Numbered from the stretch's first letter, positions 10,619 through 19,173 are shown. The stretch: DNA of 64,000 nucleotides from Azospirillaceae bacterium (GCA_028283825.1 JAPWJW010000003.1:2108501-2172500), one strand, 5' to 3'. The notes: a model not told the origin generated them from the sequence alone. Numbers and translations are program-made.

Positions 10619-12367
10619 TCATGGAAGCATCGCCAGCGCCGGTCCAGGCGGCACTTGGCGGTCGGGCGGGAACACCACGGTGACGCAGGTGCCGCCGCCG
10701 GGCGGGCAATCCACCATCAGCATCCCGCCGTGCAATTCCATCAGGCGGCGCACGATGAACAGGCCCAGGCCGCTGCCGCCGTGGCGGCGGCGCAGCGACG
10801 GTTCGGCCTGCAGGAAAGGCTGGCCCAGATTCTCCAGCACATGGCGGGAGATGCCGGGGCCGGTGTCGGTGACCGACAGGGCCAGGCCGTCCGCCCGGAT
10901 GGTGGCGGCCACCGTGACCCGGCCGCCGTCGGGTGTGAACTTGGCGGCGTTGCCCAGCAGGTTCAGCAGCACCTGGCGCAGGGCGGTGGGGTCCACCATG
11001 GCGTGCAGGCCTCCGGCCCCCGGGGCCACGGTGACCTCCAGATGGCGCTGCAGGTTGCCGGCCTGGATCTGGCGCACGGCGATCGCGATCTCCGCCGCGA
11101 TGTCCACCACCTTGTCCTCCAGCTCGAACCGGCCGGCCTCCATGCGCGCCACGTCCAGGATGTCGTTCACCAGATCCAGCAGGTGCAGGCCGCTGACCCG
11201 GATGTCCTCGGCATACTCGGCATAGCGCGGGTCGCCCACGGCGCCGTAGGTCTGCTGGGTGATCAATTCGCTGAAGCCGATGATGGCGTTCAGCGGCGTG
11301 CGCAACTCATGGCTCATGCTGGCCAGGAAGGCGGTCTTGCTGAGGCTGGCCATCTCCGCGTCCTGGCGGGCGCGGGCCAGCTGGCTTTCCGTTTCCTTGC
11401 GCACGCTGATATCGACCAGGGACCCCAGGGCGCGCCGCGGCCGGCCCTGGGCGTCCTGCACCACCTGGCCCCGGGCGTGGAACCAGCGGGTGACGCCGTC
11501 GGCGCAGCGCAGGCGCAGTTCCAGGTCGAAGGGCGCCCGGGTGTCCAGGTGGTCGCGTGTCGCGCTGAACACCCGCCGGCGCTCGTCGGCGGGTAGCAGG
11601 CGCAGCAGCGCATGGCCGGTGGCGCGTTCGTTCAATGGCAGGCGCAGCAGCGCCCGCGCCTGATCCGACAGGTGCAGATCGTCGTCGGCCAGGCGCCAGT
11701 CCACGATGCCAACCGCCGATCCGGTCACCGCCAGTTCATAGCGTTCCTTGCCCAGCCGCACCTCTTCCAGGGCGACTTGGCGGTCGGTCAGGTCAATCAG
11801 GACACCGACATAGCCGGCGGGACCGGCGGCTATCGGGGCCGCCTGGCACAGCACCCAAGCCAGCCGGCCGTCGGGGCGCGCCATCCTGAATTCTTCTGAA
11901 AAGAAGCCGCCGGTGGCGATGGCGGCTTCCCAGCATGCCCGTACCCGGTCGCGGTCCTCGGCATGGACCCATCCCCGTTCCATGGGGGTGGGAACGCCGG
12001 CCAACTCACGCATCTTGTCATTATGGAAGGTGACGGTGCCGGCGCCGTCGGCCTGGAAGATGCCGACGGGCGACATCTCCGCCAGGGTGGCATAACGCGC
12101 CTCGCTGACAACCAGGGCCTGGGCCTTCTCCGCGTCCGCCCTGAAGGTGCGCGTCAGCATGCGGTGCAGCAGCAGGGCCGTGACGATGACGAAGGCCACG
12201 CCCTTGGCCGGCCCTACCCAGGGACCCACCGGATGGCCACTGAACAAGGGCGGGAAAACGTCCAACACGAAGTCGGACGTCAGGATCCAGGTGATGCCCA
12301 GCAGGGCGTATCCCAGGCAAATCCGTGTCGCGGCACCCAGCTTCACCCTTGCCCCACCCCGCCGCAC
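10619..12367 (-). CDS. PAS-domain sensor histidine kinase
   Basis: A 582-residue membrane histidine kinase. Two hydrophobic helices lie in residues 10-75 around a short periplasmic loop. PAS domains follow at about 88-205 and 210-325, the second with a PAC tail ending in GSLVDISVRKETE. The HisKA dimerisation domain has the phosphorylated His in SMSHELRTPLNAIIG, and the ATPase domain has the N box LLNLLGNAAKF, G1 DTGPGIS and G2 GGSGLGLFIV. No response regulator is adjacent. GAGGGGG seven bases upstream supports the GTG start at 12367. The gene is now separated from the gene to its right by an IS element. Confidence 0.93.
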   Translation of the reverse strand: MRRGGARVKLGAATRICLGYALLGITWILTSDFVLDVFPPLFSGHPVGPWVGPAKGVAFVIVTALLLHRMLTRTFRADAEKAQALVVSEARYATLAEMSPVGIFQADGAGTVTFHNDKMRELAGVPTPMERGWVHAEDRDRVRACWEAAIATGGFFSEEFRMARPDGRLAWVLCQAAPIAAGPAGYVGVLIDLTDRQVALEEVRLGKERYELAVTGSAVGIVDWRLADDDLHLSDQARALLRLPLNERATGHALLRLLPADERRRVFSATRDHLDTRAPFDLELRLRCADGVTRWFHARGQVVQDAQGRPRRALGSLVDISVRKETESQLARARQDAEMASLSKTAFLASMSHELRTPLNAIIGFSELITQQTYGAVGDPRYAEYAEDIRVSGLHLLDLVNDILDVARMEAGRFELEDKVVDIAAEIAIAVRQIQAGNLQRHLEVTVAPGAGGLHAMVDPTALRQVLLNLLGNAAKFTPDGGRVTVAATIRADGLALSVTDTGPGISRHVLENLGQPFLQAEPSLRRRHGGSGLGLFIVRRLMELHGGMLMVDCPPGGGTCVTVVFPPDRQVPPGPALAMLP

Positions 12368-12470
12368 GGGTCCGCCCCCTCGAAAGGTGAGGGGGTGGGC
12401 CGTTCATTTCGCCGATGGGGGTACTGTAGGCCCGGGCGAGGGCCGTGCGCAATTGGAGTGCTTGGGGACT

Positions 12471-12518
12471 TAGAGCGGAACGCGATCAGGTGGAATCACC
12501 TGATCGCATCCTGCTCTA
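12471..12518. repeat. 48-bp palindromic intergenic repeat
   Basis: A near-perfect palindrome: outer TAGAGC/GCTCTA arms, a short mismatched step, then an exact 11-bp inner arm GCGATCAGGTG/CACCTGATCGC around a 4-base loop. It lies downstream of the adhesin-head gene in the minus direction and resembles the palindromic REP-like elements scattered in alphaproteobacterial genomes. The IS5-family element is inserted at its right edge. Confidence 0.75.
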
Positions 12519-12519
12519 A

Positions 12520-13453
12520 GAGTCCGGCCCGGAATCGGATAGGTAGTTTTATGTCCTTGCCAATCTCCTGGTGAGGAGCTTGACGCTGGCAGTGAAGATC
12601 CAAGCCGTTGCGGTGTCGGTTCCCCGTTCGAAGTCCTTGGCGAGGCGGCGATTCCGGCCCAACCAGGCGAAGGTCCGTTCCACCACCCAGCGCTTGGGCA
12701 GGACGACGAAGCCCTGGGCGGTGTCGGATCGCTTGATGATCTCCAGGGTCCAATTACCCATGGTGGCCAGGGCGGTCTCCAACTTGTCGCCCGCGTAGCC
12801 GCCATCGGCGAAGACATGCCGCAGCCACGGGAACGCGGCGCGGATCGAAGCCAGTACCGAAGGAGCGCCATCGCGGTCCTGGATATCGGCGCCATGAACA
12901 ACCGCACCAACCAGTAACCCATTGGTATCCGTGATGATATGGCGTTTGCGGCCTTTCACCTTCTTGCCTGCGTCATACCCACGCACGCCACCGGCCTCCG
13001 TGGTCTTGGCCGATTGGCTGTCGATCACCCCGGCGCTGGGGCTGGCCTCGCGGCCCATCCTTTCCCGCGCACGCATCAGCAGCAGATGGTTCACCCGCTT
13101 CCACGTCCCGTCGTTCCGCCAAGTGTAGAAGTAACGCTGTACCGTTGTCCGCGGCGGAAAGCTGTCCGGCAGCATCCGCCACGCGCATCCGCCCTCCAGC
13201 ACGTAGAAAATCGCCTCCACCACCGACCGTAGCTCCACCTCACGCGGACGGCCCCGCCGGTACGCGACAGGAAGCGCCGGGCACAGGACGTCCCATTCTT
13301 CGTTCGTCAGATCGCTTGCATACTTCAGATGATCCCGCCGATACTGACGACGGGTGGTATCAGTCCACATAATCTTGGGATCCATTCTCGTCTTCGCAAA
13401 CAGAACGAATCACAAGTGACTGATATCACTCCACTTATTTATGGGCCAGGCTC
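12520..13453 (-). mobile_element. IS5-family insertion sequence, intact
   Basis: A 934-bp element carrying one transposase gene. The ends form imperfect inverted repeats (GAGTCCGGCCCGG on the left; the right end read inward gives GAGCCTGGCCCAT). It is flanked by direct TAA duplications at 12517-12519 and 13454-13456, a TNA target as expected of IS1031/IS427-like IS5 members. With both ends, the duplication and an uninterrupted transposase it looks recently inserted and possibly active. Confidence 0.88.
12549..13385 (-). CDS. IS5-family DDE transposase
   Basis: A 278-residue transposase. The N-terminal helical domain contains LTNEEWDVLCPALP, typical of the IS5 group. The DDE catalytic residues are visible: the first D in GVIDSQSAKT, the second in FADGGYAGDKLE, and the E in RWVVERTFAWLGRNRRL, which also carries the Y/R-rich C1 signature. 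The frame is uninterrupted and fills almost the whole element. It cuts and rejoins the IS ends during transposition. Confidence 0.93.
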   Translation of the reverse strand: MDPKIMWTDTTRRQYRRDHLKYASDLTNEEWDVLCPALPVAYRRGRPREVELRSVVEAIFYVLEGGCAWRMLPDSFPPRTTVQRYFYTWRNDGTWKRVNHLLLMRARERMGREASPSAGVIDSQSAKTTEAGGVRGYDAGKKVKGRKRHIITDTNGLLVGAVVHGADIQDRDGAPSVLASIRAAFPWLRHVFADGGYAGDKLETALATMGNWTLEIIKRSDTAQGFVVLPKRWVVERTFAWLGRNRRLAKDFERGTDTATAWIFTASVKLLTRRLART

Positions 13454-14652
13454 TAAGGCGCGCTCTGGTCGCCCAGGACGATATCGCCCCCGCCCGACTT
13501 GCCGATGCGCGGCGTGCCGGTGTGGTGGGCCAGGGTGATGGTGCCGCTGCCGCCCATGAACAGGCTGGGGTCCTTGGCGGTGCCGTCGAAGGTGAAGTCA
13601 CCCCGACCCAGCACCGCCACCTTCATGGCGCTGGCGCTGCCGTCGGCGATGTGGACATCGCCCTTGCCGTTGATCACCGCCTCCACCACGCCGTCCACCC
13701 GGTCGGCGGAAATGTCGCCGCTGCCATAGACGGCCAGACGCAGGGCCTTGTTGACGGCACCCAGCGAGATGTCGGCCTGGCCCATCACCCGGAATTCAGC
13801 GTCCGACACCCGGCCCACATGCAGGTCGGCACGGCCGGCCACGATGAACTTCAGCGTCTCGGCCACTTCATCCACGCTGATGTCGGCGCTTTCGGTGACG
13901 TTGACCTGCAGCGACTTGACCTTTTTCAGCGAAATGTCGGCCTTGCGCACGTCCATGGTCACGTCGCCGTCCAGCGGGCCTTCCACCGTCAGGTCGCCGC
14001 TGACGCCGGTCACCGTCAGGTTGGTGTTGGCGGGCACGGTGATGGACAGGTCCACGGCCTTGCCGCCGCCCGACACACGCAGCACGCCATCGTCGGCGGA
14101 CGCACGCACGGCACCACCGTTGCTGGTGACCGTCATGCTGGTGACGCTGGTCGACGGATGGATGACGGTGGACCCGTTGAGGCCCGACAGGCTCAAGGTC
14201 GCCTGGGCCGGGAATTCCTGCGTGGCGTTGCTGATGGCGCGGGCATCGCGGGCCGCCGATCGGGCGGCCTCGGCGGCGGCCATGGCCTCGCTCTTGATCT
14301 TGCCGATGTCCACCGACCGCATCGCCTCTTCCACGTCGCGGCGAATCTGGTCGGCGTCGGACCGGCTGATGGGGCTCACCGGTGACGGTTCCGCCAGGGG
14401 CGACGGGGCCGCCGGCGCGTCGGGGGGCATGGGCGGCATCGGGGGCATGGGCGGCATCGCGTCCGACATGCGGGACTTCGCCTTGACCATGTGGACCGAA
14501 TGCGACCGGTCCATATGCCCGCCCACCAGCAGGAAACCCAGGGACCCGACGGCGATGACAAGGGCAATGACCCCGCCGGCCGGAATGCCGGGCGTCAGGC
14601 GGGGACGGGGCGACGCGATACTGGTTTCCATGGGGCGTACCCTGCGCGACAT
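13453..14652 (-). CDS. Membrane-anchored protein with adhesin-head (GIN/DUF2807-like) domain
   Basis: About 399 residues. A single hydrophobic helix near residues 25-45 is followed by a Met/Pro repeat (PPMPPMPPMPP), a helical linker rich in Ala and Arg, and a long repetitive beta-rich domain from about residue 150 with regular GDxxV/ADIS steps. That pattern matches head-GIN/DUF2807 or DUF4097 beta-helical domains at the cell surface. The ATG at 14652 is supported by GGGGGA at the right spacing. The TAG stop uses the last base of the IS element plus the target duplication, so the insertion left the protein sequence unchanged. Function unknown. Confidence 0.75.
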   Translation of the reverse strand: MSRRVRPMETSIASPRPRLTPGIPAGGVIALVIAVGSLGFLLVGGHMDRSHSVHMVKAKSRMSDAMPPMPPMPPMPPDAPAAPSPLAEPSPVSPISRSDADQIRRDVEEAMRSVDIGKIKSEAMAAAEAARSAARDARAISNATQEFPAQATLSLSGLNGSTVIHPSTSVTSMTVTSNGGAVRASADDGVLRVSGGGKAVDLSITVPANTNLTVTGVSGDLTVEGPLDGDVTMDVRKADISLKKVKSLQVNVTESADISVDEVAETLKFIVAGRADLHVGRVSDAEFRVMGQADISLGAVNKALRLAVYGSGDISADRVDGVVEAVINGKGDVHIADGSASAMKVAVLGRGDFTFDGTAKDPSLFMGGSGTITLAHHTGTPRIGKSGGGDIVLGDQSAP

Positions 14653-14763
14653 CGTAGAATTCCCCCGACTATTAGCCACCTGAGCCGTCCTGTCCGCAGT
14701 GTTTGCCGAACCGTTACACTTTTAACCCGCCCGTTACATGACTTCCAGTAGAGCTGGTGGCGA

Positions 14764-15675
14764 TTACCAACCCAACCGGTTCATGACGCCCGCCACCCGC
14801 AGGCCCGCCTGGGCGGTCAATTCGGCCAGACGGCCCAGGTCGGGCATGTCCGTCAGCGGATCGGCCACGCCCAATTCCTCGCGGTGGATGCCGCCGGCGA
14901 TCAGCAGGCCGTCGATGCCGGCGGCGTTGGCGCCGGCCATGTCGGTGCGCAGGCTGTCACCCACCGCCAGGATGCGGCTGGGATGGATGCTACCCAGCAG
15001 ATCGAAGCAGCGGGCGTAGACGCCCGGATAGGGCTTGCCGTGCTGGCGCACGTCGCCGCCCAGTTCCTCATAGCGGCGGGCCAACTCACCGGCGCAGATC
15101 ACCAGCTGCGGGCCGACATGCACCACCAGATCCGGATTGGCGCACAGCATGGGCAGGCCGCGCGCGGCGCAGGCGGCCAGAATGGGCTCGTAATCCGCCA
15201 GGGTCTCATCAAAATCCACGATGCCGGTGTTCAGTACGAAGTCGGCCTCATTCGGCGTTTCCACCCGCACCCGGCCGGGCAAATCTCGGTAGACGCCGGC
15301 GTCGCGGTCGGGCCCGATGTGCAGCAGTTTCGGCCCCAAGGCGGCGTGCCAGGCGTCCGGAGGATCGCGCAGCGCGTCGTGCGTCGCCTCGCCCGAGGTC
15401 AGCAGCGCGTCGTAATGATCGGGCGTCAGGCCCATTTCCACCAGGCGCGCGGCGGCGGCATCCACCCGGCGCGGCGCGTTGGACAGCAGGCAGACGCGCT
15501 TGCCGGCGGCACGCAGCGTCGTCAGGCATTCCGGCACGCCGGGATAGGGCTGGATGCCGTCATGCACCACCCCCCACAGGTCCAGGATGAAGCCGTCGTA
15601 GCGGTCGGCCAGCTGCGACAGGCCCTGGTAATGCGGGATGGTCGGGATAGGCATGGGGGTCTCAAGCAGCGTCAT
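14764..15675 (-). CDS. HAD-superfamily hydrolase, class IIA (TIGR01459-like)
   Basis: A 303-residue cytosolic phosphatase of the HAD IIA subgroup. Motif I is FILDLWGVVHDG near residue 30, motif II is LLSNAPRR near residue 65, a lysine occurs in HGKPYPGVY near residue 220, and motif III is AVGDSLRTDMAGANAAG near residue 240. Close relatives act on small phosphorylated metabolites; the substrate is unknown. Its ATG overlaps the stop codon of the upstream EAL-domain gene by 4 bp (ATGA), so the two are translationally coupled. Confidence 0.88.
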   Translation of the reverse strand: MTLLETPMPIPTIPHYQGLSQLADRYDGFILDLWGVVHDGIQPYPGVPECLTTLRAAGKRVCLLSNAPRRVDAAAARLVEMGLTPDHYDALLTSGEATHDALRDPPDAWHAALGPKLLHIGPDRDAGVYRDLPGRVRVETPNEADFVLNTGIVDFDETLADYEPILAACAARGLPMLCANPDLVVHVGPQLVICAGELARRYEELGGDVRQHGKPYPGVYARCFDLLGSIHPSRILAVGDSLRTDMAGANAAGIDGLLIAGGIHREELGVADPLTDMPDLGRLAELTAQAGLRVAGVMNRLGW

Positions 15676-16934
15676 TGCGGGGCGGGGCGGCGGGCCAGGC
15701 GGGGTTCGCCGAACAGATAGCCCTGGCCGAAATCGATGTAGAGGTCCAACAGGTCCAGCAGTTGCTGGTCCGTCTCGATCTTCTCCACGATCAGGTCGAT
15801 GTTGTTGCGGTCCAGCTGGCGCTTCAGCAGCGTCACCTTGTCCGGGTTGGCGAAGCGGCCGTCGGGGTCCAGCAGGCGGGCGGCGTCCAGCTTGACGAAG
15901 CGGATCTCATGCGCCGCCAACTGGTCCCAGTCCACGTCGAAGCGGTCCACCTGATCCATGGAGAAACGGAAGCCCAGGCTGCGCAGCCCGTCCAGGAAGC
16001 CGGTGGCGAAGACGTCGCCCTGCATCAGGTCGGCCTGGCTCAGTTCGAACACGATCTTCTGCACCAGGTTGGAATGCTGGCCCATGAACTGCACGAATTC
16101 CCGCATGAAGGTGCCGTCGTTCAGGGTGGCGGCGGAGATGTTGCAGAAGAAGCCGACGTTCTGGTGCCGCTTCTCCGTCTCGCGCAGCAGCTGGACGCAG
16201 CGGAACAGCAGCAGGTTGTCGATGGGCGCCAGCAAATTGTGGCGCGCCGCCACGCCCAGGTAGCGGTCGGGCGTGAGATAGCTGCCGTCCTCCAGCCGGA
16301 TGCGGGAGAACACCTCATAATAGCGGTGCTTGCGCTGCGGCAGGCTGACGATGGGCTGCAGGAAGATGTCCACCCGGTCGGACCGCAGGGCCTCGCGGAT
16401 GCCGGCCATGACCGGGGCGTCGTCGTCCACCGGTGCGCCCACCAGCGCCTCCGCCCCCGGCAGCGGGCCATAGGCGGACCCCAGGCTGGGCAGGGGCGGG
16501 ACCGGGCGGGCGGGCGGTGGGACGGGGGCCACGGGGGCCGGAGCCGCGGCGGCGGGGGCGACCGCCATGGGTGCGGGGGCGGCGGCCTGTACCGGCATCT
16601 GGCCGGCCAGGGTGCGCAGCATGCGGGCGTCGCTGACCACGGCCGCCACGGCGTCGTCGGCCTCATCCGGGCGCATCAGGCGATCCAGCGCCGCCAGCAC
16701 GTCGCGCTGACGGTCCAGCAGGCGGTCCAGGCGATGCTCCAGCCGCTCGGCCTGCTCCATACGGGCATAGAACTCATGCAGCAGGCCGCCGAAGACGAAC
16801 ACCACCAGGCCCATCAGCAGGCCATAGGATCGGTCCACGCCCAGCCCCGCCAGCGGCAGGACCAAGGCCACGGCCAGGGCCACAGCGACGTAGCAGGCGG
16901 CGAAGATGATATGGCGCAGCACGGTCATATGCAT
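15672..16934 (-). CDS. TipF-like membrane protein with degenerate EAL domain
   Basis: A 420-residue protein with two transmembrane helices (about 7-30 and 37-55), a coiled coil (58-90), an Ala/Pro-rich linker (115-150) and a C-terminal EAL domain. The active-site EAL triplet reads EVF (residues 207-209) and the DDFG loop reads MDQVDRF, so phosphodiesterase activity is unlikely, although FELSQ, VKLD and the QGYLFGEP ending are kept. This layout is that of TipF, the c-di-GMP receptor that controls flagellum assembly in Caulobacter. It is operonic with the HAD hydrolase. No flagellar genes are in the window. Confidence 0.82.
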   Translation of the reverse strand: MHMTVLRHIIFAACYVAVALAVALVLPLAGLGVDRSYGLLMGLVVFVFGGLLHEFYARMEQAERLEHRLDRLLDRQRDVLAALDRLMRPDEADDAVAAVVSDARMLRTLAGQMPVQAAAPAPMAVAPAAAAPAPVAPVPPPARPVPPLPSLGSAYGPLPGAEALVGAPVDDDAPVMAGIREALRSDRVDIFLQPIVSLPQRKHRYYEVFSRIRLEDGSYLTPDRYLGVAARHNLLAPIDNLLLFRCVQLLRETEKRHQNVGFFCNISAATLNDGTFMREFVQFMGQHSNLVQKIVFELSQADLMQGDVFATGFLDGLRSLGFRFSMDQVDRFDVDWDQLAAHEIRFVKLDAARLLDPDGRFANPDKVTLLKRQLDRNNIDLIVEKIETDQQLLDLLDLYIDFGQGYLFGEPRLARRPAPQ

Positions 16935-16963
16935 GTCCCCTCAGGCGCCGGAGTGTTGAGTTG

Positions 16964-17060
16964 CCTCAGACGCCGGCGGGGCCTCCGCCCCTTGGCTCAT
17001 CCTCAATTTCCAGTCCGCTAACGCTACCCGGAAATCTCCGGCGGCCCCGGTCGGGGCCTA
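16964..17060 (+). repeat. Structured intergenic repeat, copy 1 (forward)
   Basis: One copy of a dispersed family. Hairpin A is GGGGC-ctcc-GCCCC, followed by the TTTCCAGTCCGC...CGGAAA stem, and hairpin C is GGCCCC-ggtc-GGGGCC. The terminal GGCAT hairpin seen in other copies is absent. A short extra fragment of the left end lies at 16939-16951. The element ends 24 bp from the pyrD stop codon. Confidence 0.85.
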
Positions 17061-17084
17061 GGAAAACTTGGTGATTGTTCCCGT

Positions 17085-18152
17085 TCAGCGATGATCCGCG
17101 CCCACGGCCTGGCCGATGCTGGTGAAACCGTCGCGGCGCAGCAGATCGACCAGGTCGCGCTTGATGACCGTCACCAGGCCCGGCCCCTGGTAGATCAGGG
17201 CGGAATAAAGCTGGATCAGGCTGGCGCCGGCGCGGATCTTGGCATAGGCCTGGGCGCCCGATCCCACGCCGCCCACGCCGATCAGCGGCAGCTTGCCCCC
17301 CGTCAGGCGATAGAAGTCGCGCAAGACCGCCGTCGCCTTTTCGAACAGCGGCTGGCCGCTAAGGCCCCCGGTTTCCGCCCGCAGGTGCGGCGGCAGACTG
17401 TCGGGCCGCTCCAGCGTGGTGTTGGTCACGATCAGGGCGTCGATGCCGCTGGCCAGCGCCACCTCCGCCACGTCCAGCTTGTCATCCTCGGTCAGGTCCG
17501 GCGCCACCTTCAGCAGCAGGGGCGTGCGGCTCGTGCCCCGCGCCTCCAGGCAGGCGGCCAGCAGGTCGGTCAGGGCCTGGCGGCCCTGCAGCGTCCGCAG
17601 GCCCGGCGTGTTGGGGGAGGAGACGTTGACCACCAGGTAATCGGCGGTGGGCGCCAGGCGGCGGATGCTGGTGACGTAGTCGGCCGCCGCGTCCTCGCTG
17701 GTCTTGTTCTTGCCGATGTTGACGCCGACGATGCCGCGCCGGCCCGCCGCCCGTCGCGCCTCGATCCGGGCGGCGAAGGCGTCCAGCCCCTCATTGTTGA
17801 AGCCGAAGCGGTTGATCACCCCCTCCGCCTCCACCGCGCGGAACAGGCGCGGCTTGGGGTTGCCGGCCTGCGGCTTGGGCGTAACCGTGCCGGCCTCCAC
17901 GAAGCCGAACCCCATGCCCAGCATGGCGTCCGGCACCACGGCGTTCTTGTCGAAGCCGGCGCCCAGGCCCACGGGGTTGGGGAAGGTCAGGCCCAGCAGG
18001 GTCTGCGCCAGTGCGGGGTCATCGGCGCCACCGGCCCCGAACAGGGCGCCGGGCATCAGGCCGGATTTCAGCAGGGTGACGGTCAGGTCGTGCGCCCGCT
18101 CCGCCTCCATGGCGAACAGGATGGGACGGGCAAGGCGATAGGCCAGGCTCAC
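17085..18152 (-). CDS. pyrD: Dihydroorotate dehydrogenase (quinone), class 2
   Basis: A 355-residue membrane-associated flavoenzyme that oxidises dihydroorotate to orotate with quinone as acceptor, the fourth step of pyrimidine synthesis. The N-terminal extension with the AHDLTVTLLK helix identifies the class 2 membrane-anchored form. GAGFDKNA, NRFGFNNEG, VNVSSPNTPGLR (with the catalytic serine) and the FMN-phosphate site IGVGGVGSG are present. It starts with GTG at 18152, overlapping the DUF952 gene stop by 4 bp. Confidence 0.95.
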   Translation of the reverse strand: MSLAYRLARPILFAMEAERAHDLTVTLLKSGLMPGALFGAGGADDPALAQTLLGLTFPNPVGLGAGFDKNAVVPDAMLGMGFGFVEAGTVTPKPQAGNPKPRLFRAVEAEGVINRFGFNNEGLDAFAARIEARRAAGRRGIVGVNIGKNKTSEDAAADYVTSIRRLAPTADYLVVNVSSPNTPGLRTLQGRQALTDLLAACLEARGTSRTPLLLKVAPDLTEDDKLDVAEVALASGIDALIVTNTTLERPDSLPPHLRAETGGLSGQPLFEKATAVLRDFYRLTGGKLPLIGVGGVGSGAQAYAKIRAGASLIQLYSALIYQGPGLVTVIKRDLVDLLRRDGFTSIGQAVGADHR

Positions 18153-18535
18153 TTCGGGGCCCCTTCAAGCACGTGGGCGGGGAAGACGTGGCGCCCGTCG
18201 GCGCCCAGCGGCAGCGGGTCGGCGCGGCGCACCGCCGCCACCGGCAGGATGCCGTAGAGATGGGGAAACAGCTGGCCGCCGCGTGACGGTTCATACTTCA
18301 GGGCGTCGCCCAGCGGGGCCGGATCCACCGTCAGCACCAGCAGGCCGGCCTGTCCGGCGCGGTGCTTGGCGGCACTCTCCACGATCTGCCCGGCCGTGGA
18401 AAAGTGGATGAAGCCGTCCGCCTGGTCCTGCGATGACCCCGGATAGCCGCCCGACACCTGGGCGGCGGCCCATTCATCCTCACGGCACATATGGAAGATC
18501 AGATCGTTTTTCGGTGTGGGCATGGGCGTCGGCAT
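18149..18535 (-). CDS. DUF952 domain protein
   Basis: A 128-residue protein of the DUF952 family. The domain signature is visible: LIFHMCREDEW near the start, then DGFIHFSTAGQI, LLVLTVDPAPL, and FPHLYGILPVAAV. The family is cytosolic and of unknown biochemical function, often found beside pyrD in alphaproteobacteria. It is the first gene of a two-gene operon with pyrD, coupled by a GTGA overlap. The N-terminal PTPMPTP run is unconserved and the true start could be a few codons later. Confidence 0.85.
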   Translation of the reverse strand: MPTPMPTPKNDLIFHMCREDEWAAAQVSGGYPGSSQDQADGFIHFSTAGQIVESAAKHRAGQAGLLVLTVDPAPLGDALKYEPSRGGQLFPHLYGILPVAAVRRADPLPLGADGRHVFPAHVLEGAPK

Positions 18536-18834
18536 GGTGTTGGTCCCCGTCTGGGCGCGACCCTAGATTATTTTTCCGCCGGGCGTGATGGGAAATGCAC
18601 GAATAGGCCCTTGAGGGGCGATGCAGGGGTGTGCGGGATGCCTTTTGGCGGGCAGGGCGAGGCAGGATGAGAATTCGCCCATTTGCAAATTGAGAAGAGT
18701 GATGGGGCGTCGTCGCAAAATGACATTACCACCGCGCTGAAATTTTATGACCGACGGTGCGCAGCAATCGCAAAGCGGCCGATTCCTTTGGTTCCGTGGG
18801 GCCCGCCGGCATGACCTTTCGATAGCTGTCGCAT

Positions 18835-18849
18835 TGGCACCCGGTTTGC
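18835..18849 (+). promoter_or_regulatory. Sigma-54 (RpoN) promoter, -24/-12
   Basis: TGGCAC-CCGGT-TTGC matches the sigma-54 consensus TGGCAC-N5-TTGC at every conserved base with exact spacing. It lies 40 bases upstream of a 70-codon gene that has a strong ribosome-binding site. No obvious NifA (TGT-N10-ACA) or NtrC site was seen in the 300 bp upstream, so the activator is unknown. Confidence 0.75.
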
Positions 18850-18888
18850 GTCTTCCCGTCCGGACTTTATCAACGGTGGAGGACGGCC

Positions 18889-19101
18889 ATGGGCCAACTG
18901 GACACGTCGCGTGTGACTGAACAGGGCGCTTTCCTGAACCTCGGGTCGGGTGAGGCCCGCATGGGCGACGCCGGCGTGGTCACCCACACCCAGGCGCCGC
19001 TGAAACCCACCACCGAGATGCTGACGGCCGGCGCGCGCGCCGGCGGGGTGAGCGTGGAGGTCGCCTGGGCGATCTACACCACCATGCTCAAGGCGATGTG
19101 A
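18889..19101 (+). CDS. Small protein of unknown function behind a sigma-54 promoter
   Basis: A 70-residue soluble protein with no signal peptide, cysteines or membrane segment. The middle is Gly/Ala-rich (LGSGEARMGDAGVV) and the last 25 residues form a likely amphipathic helix pair (TEMLTAGARAGG, then EVAWAIYTTMLKAM). GGAGG sits seven bases before the ATG. The gene stands alone, and its only upstream signal is the RpoN promoter, which suggests expression under nitrogen limitation, motility or another RpoN-controlled state. I do not recognise the family. Confidence 0.7.
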   Translation: MGQLDTSRVTEQGAFLNLGSGEARMGDAGVVTHTQAPLKPTTEMLTAGARAGGVSVEVAWAIYTTMLKAM

Positions 19102-19150
19102 TCCGCTTCGGTTTTATTGCGGAAATCCAAGATGTTGCTGGCGTCGTCGG

Positions 19151-19173
19151 GCGGTTTCCGGACAGGAAACCGC
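19151..19173 (+). terminator. Perfect hairpin downstream of the sigma-54-controlled gene
   Basis: GCGGTTTCC-ggaca-GGAAACCGC forms an exact 9-bp stem about 50 bases after the stop codon. No U-tract follows, so it is a possible terminator or 3' stabiliser rather than a clear intrinsic terminator. Confidence 0.4.

Noticed and set aside
10398-10709. Alternative overlapping small frame between kinase and exporter
   Set aside because: It overlaps the better placed 72-residue gene and the kinase 3' end and has Arg/Pro-rich shadow composition.
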